Assembly: GCF_002709775.1 (NCBI RefSeq)
Contig: NZ_PAQR01000056.1
Coordinates: 1-43,093 of the forward strand
Source of the DNA: Thalassospira sp.
GTDB taxonomy: Bacteria; Pseudomonadota; Alphaproteobacteria; Rhodospirillales; Thalassospiraceae
DNA length: 43,093 bases
Direction of reading: 5' to 3'
A model generated the notes under the pieces. That model searched no databases. It was not told where the DNA came from and saw only the letters and a program-made list of their open reading frames with translations. Both the position numbers and the translations under genes were made by a program. Positions 24,056 to 32,728 of the stretch are shown piece after piece; the first letter of the stretch is position 1; each line of letters opens with the position of its first letter.

Positions 24056-25278
24056 TGCTGAAGCGAACAATTGACGATTTGAAGATTCTTGGTGGTCAAA
24101 AACAGTTTGAGCAAGAAAAACCGGTAGGGCAAATCCATATCCCGGATCGAAGTGAATTCGATGTCTGGATGAAGTCGGTGATGCAACGACGGTACTTCAC
24201 CAACCACGGCCCATTGGTCGGGAAACTCGAAGAAGTGTTGCGAGAGCGCCTTGATGTTGAGCATGCCTATACGGTGACGAATGGCACGGTAGGATTGATG
24301 GTCGCGTTGGTGGCGTTGGACATCAAGGGCGAAGTTCTCGTTCCATCCTTCACTTTTCCTGCCACGGTCGAGGCTTTGAAATGGGCAAAGCTAACGCCCC
24401 GTTTTGTGGACGTTGATCCGCGAACACACATGATATCGCGCAAGACCGTTGAGGAGCATATCAACGCGGAAACCTCAGCAGTACTCGGTGTGCATGTGTG
24501 GGGCAGGGCATGTGATCCGGAAGGCTTGCAGTCCTTGTGTAAGGAAAAAGGGCTCAAGCTGATTTACGACGCCTGTCATGGCTTTGCATGCGACTACAAC
24601 TCGACAAGTCTTGCGAGATTTGGCGATGTTTCTGTCTATTCCATGCATGCAACAAAGGTCGTTAATGCCGCCGAGGGCGGGGCCGTTGTCACCCGTGACG
24701 ATGCGTTGGCTGCCCGAATTAACACTGTTCGCAATTTTCATCGAACACCCGCGGATGTCGAGGTGGAGATGAGGATGAATGGGAAGATGAGCGAACTGCA
24801 GGCAGCAATGGCCTTGATGGCGCTGGGAAAGCTGGAGCAGAATGTAGAGAGAAACAAAACTCTGTACTATTCCTACATCAATGGTCTTGCGGACTTAGCT
24901 TATTTGAAGCCTGCATATCTGGACAAGAACGGAAAAAACAATTTCCAGTATTCCGTGTTTGAACTTTCCGAAGATTGCCCACTTTCACGCGATCAACTTG
25001 TAACGATCCTGCGTGCAGAAGGTGTTTACGCCCGACGCTATTTTTACCCCTGTGTGCATCGACTTGACCCGTACCGTGATGCGCATAATGCCACGAGTAC
25101 GTTTTTGCCAAACTCCGAAGCACTGGCTGAGAAGGTGTTCCAGTTACCATCTGGTGCCCAAGTTTCCCTTGAAGACACCAAAGCGATTATTGAGATTCTC
25201 AGGTTAACTCTTAACAATGCCGGGCAGGTTGCAGAGCAAATAAAAGACTTCCCCGTATGTGAGGCGGGGTCTCAATGA
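24055..25278 (+). CDS. DegT/DnrJ/EryC1/StrS aminotransferase
   Basis: A 407-residue PLP enzyme that aminates nucleotide-linked keto sugars. Key parts: RRYFTNHGPLVGKLEE, VTNGTVGLMVAL, VPSFTFPATVEAL, YDACHGFACD (Asp172) and SMHATKVVNAAEGG (PLP Lys201), then MNGKMSELQAAMAL. It resembles the aminotransferase half of the preceding fusion and may have arisen with it by duplication. Its start overlaps the fusion stop, and its stop overlaps the WbqC start (ATGA). The two may act on different carbons or form a heteromer. Confidence 0.93.
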   Translation: MLKRTIDDLKILGGQKQFEQEKPVGQIHIPDRSEFDVWMKSVMQRRYFTNHGPLVGKLEEVLRERLDVEHAYTVTNGTVGLMVALVALDIKGEVLVPSFTFPATVEALKWAKLTPRFVDVDPRTHMISRKTVEEHINAETSAVLGVHVWGRACDPEGLQSLCKEKGLKLIYDACHGFACDYNSTSLARFGDVSVYSMHATKVVNAAEGGAVVTRDDALAARINTVRNFHRTPADVEVEMRMNGKMSELQAAMALMALGKLEQNVERNKTLYYSYINGLADLAYLKPAYLDKNGKNNFQYSVFELSEDCPLSRDQLVTILRAEGVYARRYFYPCVHRLDPYRDAHNATSTFLPNSEALAEKVFQLPSGAQVSLEDTKAIIEILRLTLNNAGQVAEQIKDFPVCEAGSQ

Positions 25279-26006
25279 AGCTCGGAATAATGCAGCCTTA
25301 TTTCTTCCCGTATATGGGCTATTTCGACCTGATCGTGAAAACAGACCATTGGGTGGTGTTTGACGTTGTCAAATATCAATCGAAATCATGGATGAACCGG
25401 AACCGTATTCAGGAACCTAACAAAGGTGAGCAATTCATCAGTGCCCCGATCATCAAGAAGTCAGGGCACACTATATCTGAAATGCAGGTTCTTGATTTCA
25501 ATCGGACTGCTGAAAAGTTGCTGAGACAGCTCAACGTTTATTGCAATAAGGCACCATATTTTGATGCGGTTCGGGAGATGGTCGCCAACGTATTTTCTGA
25601 GTGTGCAGATGATAAGTTGTGCAGCTTGAATATCTCTGGATTGCGCAATGTATGCCGGTTTCTGGACATACCATTTTCGTATGATGTCTGTTCAGAGCTG
25701 GATTTAGACTTTTCCGCCGTCACGCATGCCGGACAATGGGCTCTTGAGATTTCCAAGCAACTGGGAGCATCGACCTATATAAACCCGTCGGGGGGTGTCG
25801 ATTTGTTTGATTATCAAGAGTGGCAGTCTGCCAATATTGGAATTGAATTTACCCGTTTACCCAGCCTGACGTTCGATGTTCCGCATCCGTTCAAGTTTAA
25901 GCCTAATCTTTCGATTATTGATACCTTAATGTGGAATAAGCCAGAAACGGTTGTCGAGTACTTGCAAAACCTACCAACGTTTCGTCACCCTGATGCGCTG
26001 CAGTAA
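25275..26006 (+). CDS. WbqC-family protein
   Basis: A 243-residue protein starting with the WbqC signature KLGIMQPYFFPYMGYFDLI. It continues with FDVVKYQSKSWMNRNRIQ and ends with the conserved IDTLMWN segment. WbqC proteins recur in O-antigen, capsule and flagellin-glycan clusters next to DegT aminotransferases and are thought to act on amino sugars or amino-acid substituents, but their reaction is poorly defined. Translationally coupled to the upstream aminotransferase (ATGA). Confidence 0.92.
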   Translation: MKLGIMQPYFFPYMGYFDLIVKTDHWVVFDVVKYQSKSWMNRNRIQEPNKGEQFISAPIIKKSGHTISEMQVLDFNRTAEKLLRQLNVYCNKAPYFDAVREMVANVFSECADDKLCSLNISGLRNVCRFLDIPFSYDVCSELDLDFSAVTHAGQWALEISKQLGASTYINPSGGVDLFDYQEWQSANIGIEFTRLPSLTFDVPHPFKFKPNLSIIDTLMWNKPETVVEYLQNLPTFRHPDALQ

Positions 26007-26053
26007 GCCGTCAAATTGGCAGTTGTTTAAGAACTTGCAGGGTCTATTGTTCA

Positions 26054-27403
26054 GTGAACGAAGGAAAGAAATCCATTAATTATTCTAACTTGGTTGATCC
26101 GGCATTCTACGCCTCTTGCTATCAGTTTGCATTGGACCAAACAGCATTACCTGCAGATGTGCACTTTTCGAGGTTCGGTGCTAAACGGGGGTGGATGCCA
26201 AGGGCCAACGTTGATCCTTGTGCGCTTGCGGTACTAAAGAGCGCGGGTGACGTCGCCGAAGGGCTTGATAGCCTTGATGAAAACACCATTGGCAGTGCCT
26301 ATACAGTTAATCAGTTGGCCAGGCTTTTGCCATCGCATTCTGAAACAGGTCCCGTGGACTTTGGTGGTGGTGGCGCCGTTGACATGTTCTCTGCCGAAGA
26401 AGTTCGTAAAAATCGCGCTGCCGCCAATCAGTTTGGCAAAGCCCAGACGCAAAGTGTTGAAATCGGAGACGCTGGTTACCAGCTGATCTGCCCCGATGTC
26501 AGTGTGCTATTGCAGAAACTGGAAAGTGGAGAACCATTTTCCAGTGTCAAATTGCCGCATGGCCTTTGGGACGCAGTTGCGTTTTCAGAACGTCTTGGGG
26601 GAGCACTGCGCAACAGTAAGGATTTCGAGTGTCTTACCTATACTCAAATTCGCTACCTTGGCCGGCGTTGGGCAAGAAAGTTGACGCCGAACAACGGCTG
26701 CCTGGTCGAAGGGTTTATTGACGATCTGTTCTCTGTTCTTTCTGAAAAAAATCGACCTGAAAATGCTTATATCGGCTTGGCTCTAAAAGGGTTTCCAACC
26801 CATGATGGCCGTTTGTGGCACATTCCAGGAGACCATCAGGATAAACTCGCGGCGAGATTTTCTTCAATTAGTCAATATTTTGAGGATGGATACCGGTTTT
26901 GGGACGGGACGCTTTTCAAGCGTTACGCAATCAGCGGCAGTCTTCCGGCGATTATGGACGCGGTCAGAAAACGCCCATCAATCCTTATCGCGTCACAAAA
27001 GCTCGATGTTTTGCCCCAGCGGTTGAATATGCCGCTGATGGGGCACTACAAGATCCCGCCAAGCAATATCCACAGCCACAGATACGAAGTGTTCAACCAC
27101 CTTTGTCAAGCAATCGAGGGCATGAAGCAACGTTTTGACAGTTCGCCTGTGGTTATTTCTCAGGCGGGTGGCTCTTTTGCATTTTGGTTGCTTACGCGTT
27201 TACAGCGTCAGTTTCCTGAAGCGACCTTCATGGATATGGGGCAGGCATTGAATATCTGGGTTCTGGACCGTCAGGGACCGATGCCGTGGCTTAAAATATA
27301 TGCAGAATCAATTGTTCGAAATTGTGGGCTTGGCGCTTACTACAAAGCGCTAGGTCATGCAGATGTGCTTCAAAAATTCGATCCGGCCGCTGTGCTTGAT
27401 TAA
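26054..27403 (+). CDS. GT-D-like glycosyltransferase candidate with N-terminal cell-surface repeat
   Basis: A 449-residue protein. Residues 9-48 (LVDPAFYASCYQFALDQ through HFSRFGAKRGWMPRANVDP) match the FDP-x-Y-Y...HYLxxGxxEGRxP module often attached to bacterial glycosyltransferases. The C-terminal region resembles the GT-D fold (DUF1792-like): RPSILIASQKLDVLP and SPVVISQAGGSFAFWLLTRLQ followed by FMDMGQALNIWV. The middle is unassigned. The start is GTG 26054 with only a weak ribosome site. 47 bases follow WbqC, so it likely belongs to the same operon. The GT-D call is tentative. Confidence 0.65.
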   Translation: MNEGKKSINYSNLVDPAFYASCYQFALDQTALPADVHFSRFGAKRGWMPRANVDPCALAVLKSAGDVAEGLDSLDENTIGSAYTVNQLARLLPSHSETGPVDFGGGGAVDMFSAEEVRKNRAAANQFGKAQTQSVEIGDAGYQLICPDVSVLLQKLESGEPFSSVKLPHGLWDAVAFSERLGGALRNSKDFECLTYTQIRYLGRRWARKLTPNNGCLVEGFIDDLFSVLSEKNRPENAYIGLALKGFPTHDGRLWHIPGDHQDKLAARFSSISQYFEDGYRFWDGTLFKRYAISGSLPAIMDAVRKRPSILIASQKLDVLPQRLNMPLMGHYKIPPSNIHSHRYEVFNHLCQAIEGMKQRFDSSPVVISQAGGSFAFWLLTRLQRQFPEATFMDMGQALNIWVLDRQGPMPWLKIYAESIVRNCGLGAYYKALGHADVLQKFDPAAVLD

Positions 27404-27512
27404 TACCGGGATCGATTGAATTTTCAGTTATACTGTTATTTGTTAAGGCAAGTCGGAGCACAGTTGATTTTAGGAAAAGTCGATTCATGTCTGTTAATTG
27501 AGGATACTATGA

Positions 27513-28166
27513 ATGCCAATCATTCGTTCGGGAAATAAAGTCGCTTATTTTTCACACATTCCTAAATGTGCTGGATCGGCAATTGAGGCCTATATACATA
27601 AATCTGGCAAAGCTCAGCTTTCTTTTTTGGATAACCGTTTTTTGTCTCATCAGCCTCAAACTCTATGGACAAAGTCTTCTCCGCAGCATGTGGATGGGGT
27701 GTCTTTGGCACGGCTGTTTCCGTCAGCATCATTCTTTGATTTGTTTTTTGCGGTAATACGCAATCCATATGATCGTTTGAAAAGCGCATACAAGTTTCAA
27801 AAATATGTCGAGCGTAAAATTACCGCGGACGTGGACTTCAAAAAGTTCGTTTTGTCACTTGATGAGGGGGCGATTAATACCATCGGTCTGAATGATAACC
27901 ATTTCTTGCCGCAATACAGGTTATTCTATCCGAAGGCACCGTACATGGTGTTCAAATTGGAAGAAGGTCTGGAACCTGTAAAAAAATGGCTGGATCTCCA
28001 CCTTTTCGGTGAAGAACAACCGTATGAAATTGGGGTTGTTAATGACTTTTCCAAGCGAGGCATCAAAGTTGATGAGGATCTGTCTTGGGATCCTGAGATG
28101 CGTGAAGTTGTCTCTAAGCTATACAAACTGGACTTCGAGTTGTTCGGCTATGAGACGGGGCTCTAA
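27513..28166 (+). CDS. sulfotransferase family 2-type protein
   Basis: A 217-residue enzyme of the carbohydrate sulfotransferase type. The PAPS 5' loop is FSHIPKCAGSAIEAYI (residues 13-28) and the 3' site is FFAVIRNPYDRLKSAYKFQ with Arg83 and Ser91. QPQTLWTKSSPQHVDG resembles the H-x-x family loop. The C-terminus has FKLEEGLEPVKKWLDLHL, which is usual for Sulfotransfer_2. GAGGAT precedes ATG 27513. It is one of the most A/T-rich genes in the window. 109 bases separate it from the preceding gene. Confidence 0.88.
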   Translation: MPIIRSGNKVAYFSHIPKCAGSAIEAYIHKSGKAQLSFLDNRFLSHQPQTLWTKSSPQHVDGVSLARLFPSASFFDLFFAVIRNPYDRLKSAYKFQKYVERKITADVDFKKFVLSLDEGAINTIGLNDNHFLPQYRLFYPKAPYMVFKLEEGLEPVKKWLDLHLFGEEQPYEIGVVNDFSKRGIKVDEDLSWDPEMREVVSKLYKLDFELFGYETGL

Positions 28167-28217
28167 TCATTCAACCTTGGTTGATCCGTATATCAATTTA
28201 ACAGGACCATTAGTTTA

Positions 28218-29069
28218 ATGAATACGCCTTACAACATCTGCATCGTCCAACCTCCGGGCTATATTCATTCTCTGGCGTTTGCAGAACTGGCTGAGCTTTT
28301 GATGTATTCTATCCGGGAGGCGGGGCATCCGGCGCAGATCCAGACCAATCAGTTTGTGCAAGGTGGCGTCAACGTCATTGTCGGGGCGCATTTGCTTGAT
28401 GTTTCGGCGTTGCGTGCGGTGCCGGAAGGGACTGTGGTCCTCAATACCGAGCAGCTCACAGGCGTTGGTGAGAACTGGCGCGAGCAGCTCACCGGGTGGT
28501 TCCAGTCCGGTCTGGAGGTCTGGGATTACAGCCCGGCCAATATCGAGGTCATCAAGGCCCTTGGCGTCGAAAATGTGCGCTATCTTCCTATCGGTTATCA
28601 GAAGGAACTTCAGCGCATCGACATTACGGTCGAGCAGGATATTGATGTTCTGTTTTACGGTTCGCTCAATGAACGCCGGCGCGAGATTTTCAATCAGATC
28701 GAAGCCAAAGGCCTGAATCTTAAGGTTCTGATGGGGGTTTATGGCAAGGATCGTGATCAGTGGATTGCGCGATCGAAAGTCGTCCTGAACCACCATTACT
28801 ACGAAAGCCAGATTTTCGAAATCGTGCGCGTTTCCTACCTTTTGACCAATGCCAAGGCCGTGGTGGCCGAGGTTAATCCGGAAACCGTTATTGATGACCG
28901 CTTCCGCAAAGGGGTGGTTGACGTACCCTATGCCGGCTTGGTCGATGCAGTGTGTGATCTGGTGGGAGATACCACCAAACGCAAGGCGCAGCAGCGTCGC
29001 GCGCTCAACAGCATCATCAAATATCCGCAGGTCGACTTCACCAGACCGCTTCTGGAATACACGCATTAA
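28218..29069 (+). CDS. GT-B-like glycosyltransferase (group 1-like)
   Basis: A 283-residue protein. The N-terminal half begins ICIVQPPGYIHSLAFAELAELL and contains VVLNTEQLTGVG. The C-terminal half has DVLFYGSLNERRREIFNQIEAKGLNLKV and ARSKVVLNHHYYESQIFEIVRVSYLLTNAKAVVAE, the pattern of CgeB-like GT-B transferases. It has no signal peptide. Base composition is closer to the core genome than the genes before it. A 305-residue open frame on the other strand is a codon-bias shadow. The next gene starts 11 bases later. Confidence 0.75.
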   Translation: MNTPYNICIVQPPGYIHSLAFAELAELLMYSIREAGHPAQIQTNQFVQGGVNVIVGAHLLDVSALRAVPEGTVVLNTEQLTGVGENWREQLTGWFQSGLEVWDYSPANIEVIKALGVENVRYLPIGYQKELQRIDITVEQDIDVLFYGSLNERRREIFNQIEAKGLNLKVLMGVYGKDRDQWIARSKVVLNHHYYESQIFEIVRVSYLLTNAKAVVAEVNPETVIDDRFRKGVVDVPYAGLVDAVCDLVGDTTKRKAQQRRALNSIIKYPQVDFTRPLLEYTH

Positions 29070-29080
29070 GGCTGACCGAC

Positions 29081-30427
29081 ATGGCCCGAGCACACACGCG
29101 TTTGAAATTTGCTGCGTGCCGTGCCGGTGCAATGGCTGTGCTTGTCTGCGTCATCGCGTTTACATCAGTTCATCCTGCATTTGCGCAGGATCTCTCGCAA
29201 GTTCTATATCGCTTTGAAAACCGGGCGCTGACACTGGGTCGCTATGGCGCGGTGGCAGTATTTCAGGAGCGGCTGTTTGCAAAGGCGGCGAATTGTGCAG
29301 GGAAATCGGGCAGCACCTACGGCCCGCCTGACGGGATTGTCGGGGCGAAGACGCGGCAGGCGATTGTTGATCTTCAACCCTGTCTGAACGCGTCCGTGCG
29401 CGCCGCTGTCGGGACTGAGAGCTATGGGGCAATCACTATCGGGATTTGGCGGTTGTTGATGCCTGCCCAGCTGCCGCCGCCCGATGCGACCACACGCGCC
29501 AACCACCTGACCTTTGCACTGGAGGGCACGGACTATGACGTCATCCAGTTTAATTTCTGTCAGTCGAAAAATCCGCGGAGCGGCAAGACCTTTCTTGAAG
29601 GTGATCCTTATTGCCATACCAATGATCCACGTGCCTATCTGACATGGGGGCCACGCGGAGCGACCGCCGGGGCAGGGGCGGAGATCCAGCAGATCCTTTT
29701 TGCGGCCGAGCGCGCCAATCCCGGCTTGCTGCAAAACGCGTTCGGACCGTTTACCGAAGATATGCACCGTCTGGCACTTGGCAATAACGATGCGGCCTTT
29801 GATGTGCTATGTGCGATCTGGGTTGATGATGCGAAACGGAACGCCTTTGAAAAGCGGTTTGCTGCCTATGGCGCGCGGCCGGAAGTACAGGCCGCCTATC
29901 ACCGGGTCTATGACGCGGCCAATGCCGATGGCGGCAAGATTGCGCGATTTTTCAAACTATATAACTCCTTAAAGCCGGTGATAAAGCGTGATCCGACCGA
30001 GATTGATCTGGCGTTTTTCATCGACCGCGCAACCCACGGATCGGTGCCGCCGGGCAATATCAGCGACCTTGTCGATCGCATGACGAAGTTCGCCACGCGA
30101 ACGCGTGATGTGCCAAGCCCGGGGGAGCTTCGCAAACAACTGGCGGCCTGGCTGCCGACCCACCACAAATACAATGATCGGCTCGCACGCGATGCGATTT
30201 TTCTGGTTGATGATCCCGATGTGGTCGTGTCGGACGCCCATCACCGCATGTGGTTGCAACGGTCCGGTTTGAAGGCGAGTGACTTTGGCCTTTCTGACAG
30301 CCGGCATGTCGCGAGTTATCCGGTGGCCCCACCGACCGGGTACGAGAAGATCGAGAAATTCTATACCGTTTTGCCCGAGGATAAGCGCGCCTGCCCCGAC
30401 ACAGTGCGCCGTGCCCGCAAAAAATAG
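29081..30427 (+). CDS. exported protein with N-terminal peptidoglycan-binding-like domain
   Basis: A 448-residue protein. Signal peptide to about residue 36 (VHPAFAQ). Residues 45-115 resemble PG_binding_1: RYGAVAVFQERLFAKAA, PPDGIVGAKTRQAIVDLQP. The remainder, about 330 residues, contains YLTWGPRGATAGAGAEIQQIL and a helical region. It loosely suggests a lysozyme-like fold but I cannot assign it. It lies 11 bases after the glycosyltransferase gene, so may be cotranscribed, and upstream of argC. Confidence 0.75.
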   Translation: MARAHTRLKFAACRAGAMAVLVCVIAFTSVHPAFAQDLSQVLYRFENRALTLGRYGAVAVFQERLFAKAANCAGKSGSTYGPPDGIVGAKTRQAIVDLQPCLNASVRAAVGTESYGAITIGIWRLLMPAQLPPPDATTRANHLTFALEGTDYDVIQFNFCQSKNPRSGKTFLEGDPYCHTNDPRAYLTWGPRGATAGAGAEIQQILFAAERANPGLLQNAFGPFTEDMHRLALGNNDAAFDVLCAIWVDDAKRNAFEKRFAAYGARPEVQAAYHRVYDAANADGGKIARFFKLYNSLKPVIKRDPTEIDLAFFIDRATHGSVPPGNISDLVDRMTKFATRTRDVPSPGELRKQLAAWLPTHHKYNDRLARDAIFLVDDPDVVVSDAHHRMWLQRSGLKASDFGLSDSRHVASYPVAPPTGYEKIEKFYTVLPEDKRACPDTVRRARKK

Positions 30428-30589
30428 GCTATGATGATCTGAACCCATGAGCAAAGCGCATGGGGAAGTTGCAGATTATCAGGGATATTTGCCGCCTAAT
30501 TGCTTGCATCTCCGGGGCTTGTTTGCCAACATCCGCGCGTTATCACTGCCTGCTTATGAGCAGGTGTCTAATATGGAGTAGGAATTGAA

Positions 30590-31636
30590 ATGAGCGACGT
30601 TAAGGTCAAAGTCGGAATTCTCGGTGCCAGTGGCTATACCGGGGCGGAACTGGTTCGCATTCTTGCGCATCATAACGCCGCGGAAATTACCCTGTTGACC
30701 GCAGACCGACGCGCCGGACGTCCGTTCGGGGAAGTTTTCCCGCATCTTGCCCATATTGATCTGCCGACCATGATCAAGATCGAGGACGCAGACTGGTCGA
30801 CCGTCGATCTGATTTTCTGCGCGCTACCGCATGGCACGACCCAGGAGGTCATTGCCGGGCTGCCGGAACATGTGAAGGTCGTCGACCTGTCGGCTGACTT
30901 CCGCCTGTTTGATGCTGCGACCTATAAGGAATGGTATGGCGCAGAACACGCAGCCCAGGACCTTCAGAAAGAGGTCGTCTATGGCCTGACCGAGCTGCAT
31001 CGTGAAAAAATCAAGTCGGCCCGTGTGGTTGCCAATCCGGGCTGCTATCCGACGCCGGTGCAACTGGCGCTGACACCGCTTCTTGAAAGCAAGATGGTGC
31101 ATGCGGAAGATATCATCATTGATGCCAAATCCGGTGTGACCGGAGCTGGTCGTGCGCCCAAGGAAATGACGCTGTATGCCGAAGTGACCGAAGGCATTCA
31201 TGCCTATGGCACCGGTGGGCACCGCCACGCACCCGAGATTGAGCAGGGTCTTGCCTGGGCCTGCGGCAGTGATGTTGTGGTGAACTTTTCCCCGCATCTG
31301 ATGCCGATGAGCCGCGGCATCCTTGAATCCATCTATGTCAAAATGACCGATGGCACCACGGCTGAAGACATTCAGGCAGCCCTTGAAAAACGTTTCGCGG
31401 ATGAGCCGTTTGTCCGTGTTCTGCCATTTGGCGTCACGCCGCAGACCCGCCACGTGCGTGGCTCGAACTATGTTCTGATGGGGGTGGTCAAGGACCGTGT
31501 GCCGGGCCGGGTGATCATCGTTGCGGTCGAAGACAACCTTGTCAAAGGCGCATCCGGTCAGGCGGTTCAGAACATGAACGTCATGCTGGGTCTGCCCGAA
31601 ACCATGGGGCTTGAGATCGAACCGCTGTTCCCGTAA
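30590..31636 (+). CDS. argC: N-acetyl-gamma-glutamyl-phosphate reductase
   Basis: A 348-residue enzyme of arginine biosynthesis that reduces N-acetylglutamyl-phosphate to the semialdehyde with NADPH. Signatures: VGILGASGYTGAELVRIL (NADP loop), FCALPHGTTQEV, VVDLSADFRL, VVANPGCYPTP (catalytic Cys152), KSGVTGAGR, and HRHAPEIEQ (catalytic His region). GGAGTAGGAA precedes the ATG. In many alphaproteobacteria it directly follows rpsI, but here 13.2 kb intervenes. Confidence 0.97.
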   Translation: MSDVKVKVGILGASGYTGAELVRILAHHNAAEITLLTADRRAGRPFGEVFPHLAHIDLPTMIKIEDADWSTVDLIFCALPHGTTQEVIAGLPEHVKVVDLSADFRLFDAATYKEWYGAEHAAQDLQKEVVYGLTELHREKIKSARVVANPGCYPTPVQLALTPLLESKMVHAEDIIIDAKSGVTGAGRAPKEMTLYAEVTEGIHAYGTGGHRHAPEIEQGLAWACGSDVVVNFSPHLMPMSRGILESIYVKMTDGTTAEDIQAALEKRFADEPFVRVLPFGVTPQTRHVRGSNYVLMGVVKDRVPGRVIIVAVEDNLVKGASGQAVQNMNVMLGLPETMGLEIEPLFP

Positions 31637-31657
31637 CAGCCAAAGAATACATCATTC

Positions 31658-31691
31658 AAAAAGGGCGCCATTTCGTGATGGTGCCCTTTTT
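31658..31691. terminator. bidirectional terminator between argC and an SBP gene
   Basis: AAAAAGGGCGCCA pairs with TGGTGCCCTTTTT (one G-T pair) around an 8-base loop. T- and A-tracts on both sides serve argC and the converging solute-binding protein gene. Confidence 0.92.
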
Positions 31692-31730
31692 CGTTTGCAA
31701 GGCCAACTCGCCAAAACCGTTCAATCGGTT

Positions 31731-32606
31731 CTAGTTGAGCTCACTCGACGGATTGATGTCGTAAAGATCGGCTGCCGGCCAGTATTCCTTGTGGACGCGC
31801 GCAATGAAGCCCTCGGCGTGAAGGTCGGTCATGATCTGGCTGATATAATCGCGTCTATCCATCAACGGGGAGCGCCGCGATACTGCAAGATGGATATCGT
31901 TGCGGTTGCTGCTCCGATAGGGTGCCTTGGCGATGATATTACCAAGACCGGCACGCCGGATCTGATAATCCGCATTGGCGTCAGAGCCGACAATGGCATC
32001 GACCCGCTGGGCGGCCAGCATTCGGATCAAAAGAACTTCGCTGTTGGCTTCGACCTTTTCAAGGCGATCATCGCTGTCGAACGGTTCGAAATAACGTGAA
32101 TCAACCACAGCCCCGACCGTCAGGCCGGTCAAATTGCCATAGTCGGAAATCGTCACCGGGTTATTGCGGTTATAGTAAAAGACCGGTGTGACGCGGCTAT
32201 AGGGTGGTTTGATGTAATGCGCATATTCGGCACGCTCCGGCGTGTAGGCGATGCTGGTCATGATATCAATATCGCCGGTTTCAAGCATCCTCAGGCAGCG
32301 CCGCCAGGGGCAGGTCACTGGTTGGAGTTCCAGATCAAGTCGTTTGGCGACTTCGGTCATGATGGCGCGGTCAATGCCGTGCTGTTTGCCATTCCGACCT
32401 TCGATGGCAAACGGTTCCCAGATGGAAAAGGTCACGCGCAGCGTGCTGCGAACATGATCATGCGCCATATCAAGTGTGTGGCTGCGCGAACTCGATGGGG
32501 AGACGAGGAAGCCAGCGTAAAGGATTGCTGCTGCAAGAAGTGACAGCCAGCAGGTTTTATGTCGTCTGAAAGGGATGCGTGCCGTTGCAGGGGAAGGCAT
32601 GAGCAT
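31731..32606 (-). CDS. family 3 periplasmic solute-binding protein, no permease nearby
   Basis: A 291-residue exported protein. A hydrophobic segment at about 20-36 forms a signal anchor or long signal peptide. The mature chain begins LRVTFSIWEPFAIEG and contains KQHGIDRAIMTEVAKRLDL and CPWRRCLRMLETGDIDIMTSIAYTPERAEY, typical of PBPb/SBP_bac_3. Substrates in this family are mainly polar amino acids. There are three possible starts (32606, 32600 and internal); 32606 is kept. It is divergent from the gamma-carbonic anhydrase gene, and a similar protein lies 0.9 kb away. Confidence 0.88.
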   Translation of the reverse strand: MLMPSPATARIPFRRHKTCWLSLLAAAILYAGFLVSPSSSRSHTLDMAHDHVRSTLRVTFSIWEPFAIEGRNGKQHGIDRAIMTEVAKRLDLELQPVTCPWRRCLRMLETGDIDIMTSIAYTPERAEYAHYIKPPYSRVTPVFYYNRNNPVTISDYGNLTGLTVGAVVDSRYFEPFDSDDRLEKVEANSEVLLIRMLAAQRVDAIVGSDANADYQIRRAGLGNIIAKAPYRSSNRNDIHLAVSRRSPLMDRRDYISQIMTDLHAEGFIARVHKEYWPAADLYDINPSSELN

Positions 32607-32728
32607 CTTTCTTTTTGATGGGTTTCCTTTTTGACATGTTAGAACTTAAACTTGAAAATCAAGATGCGCGACGCCCTCGGGTTTCGGGGGCGCATCGCGG
32701 AATTGCTGAATTTGAAAGGTCCCGAACC

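Noticed and set aside
28171..28184. TCAACCTTGGTTGA palindrome after the third sulfotransferase
   Set aside because: The loop would be two bases and no T-tract follows, so a terminator is not supported.
28215..29132. A 305-residue minus-strand open frame across the GT-B gene
   Set aside because: It mirrors the codon bias of the plus-strand gene. Its protein has no recognisable motif, while the plus strand shows clear glycosyltransferase patterns.
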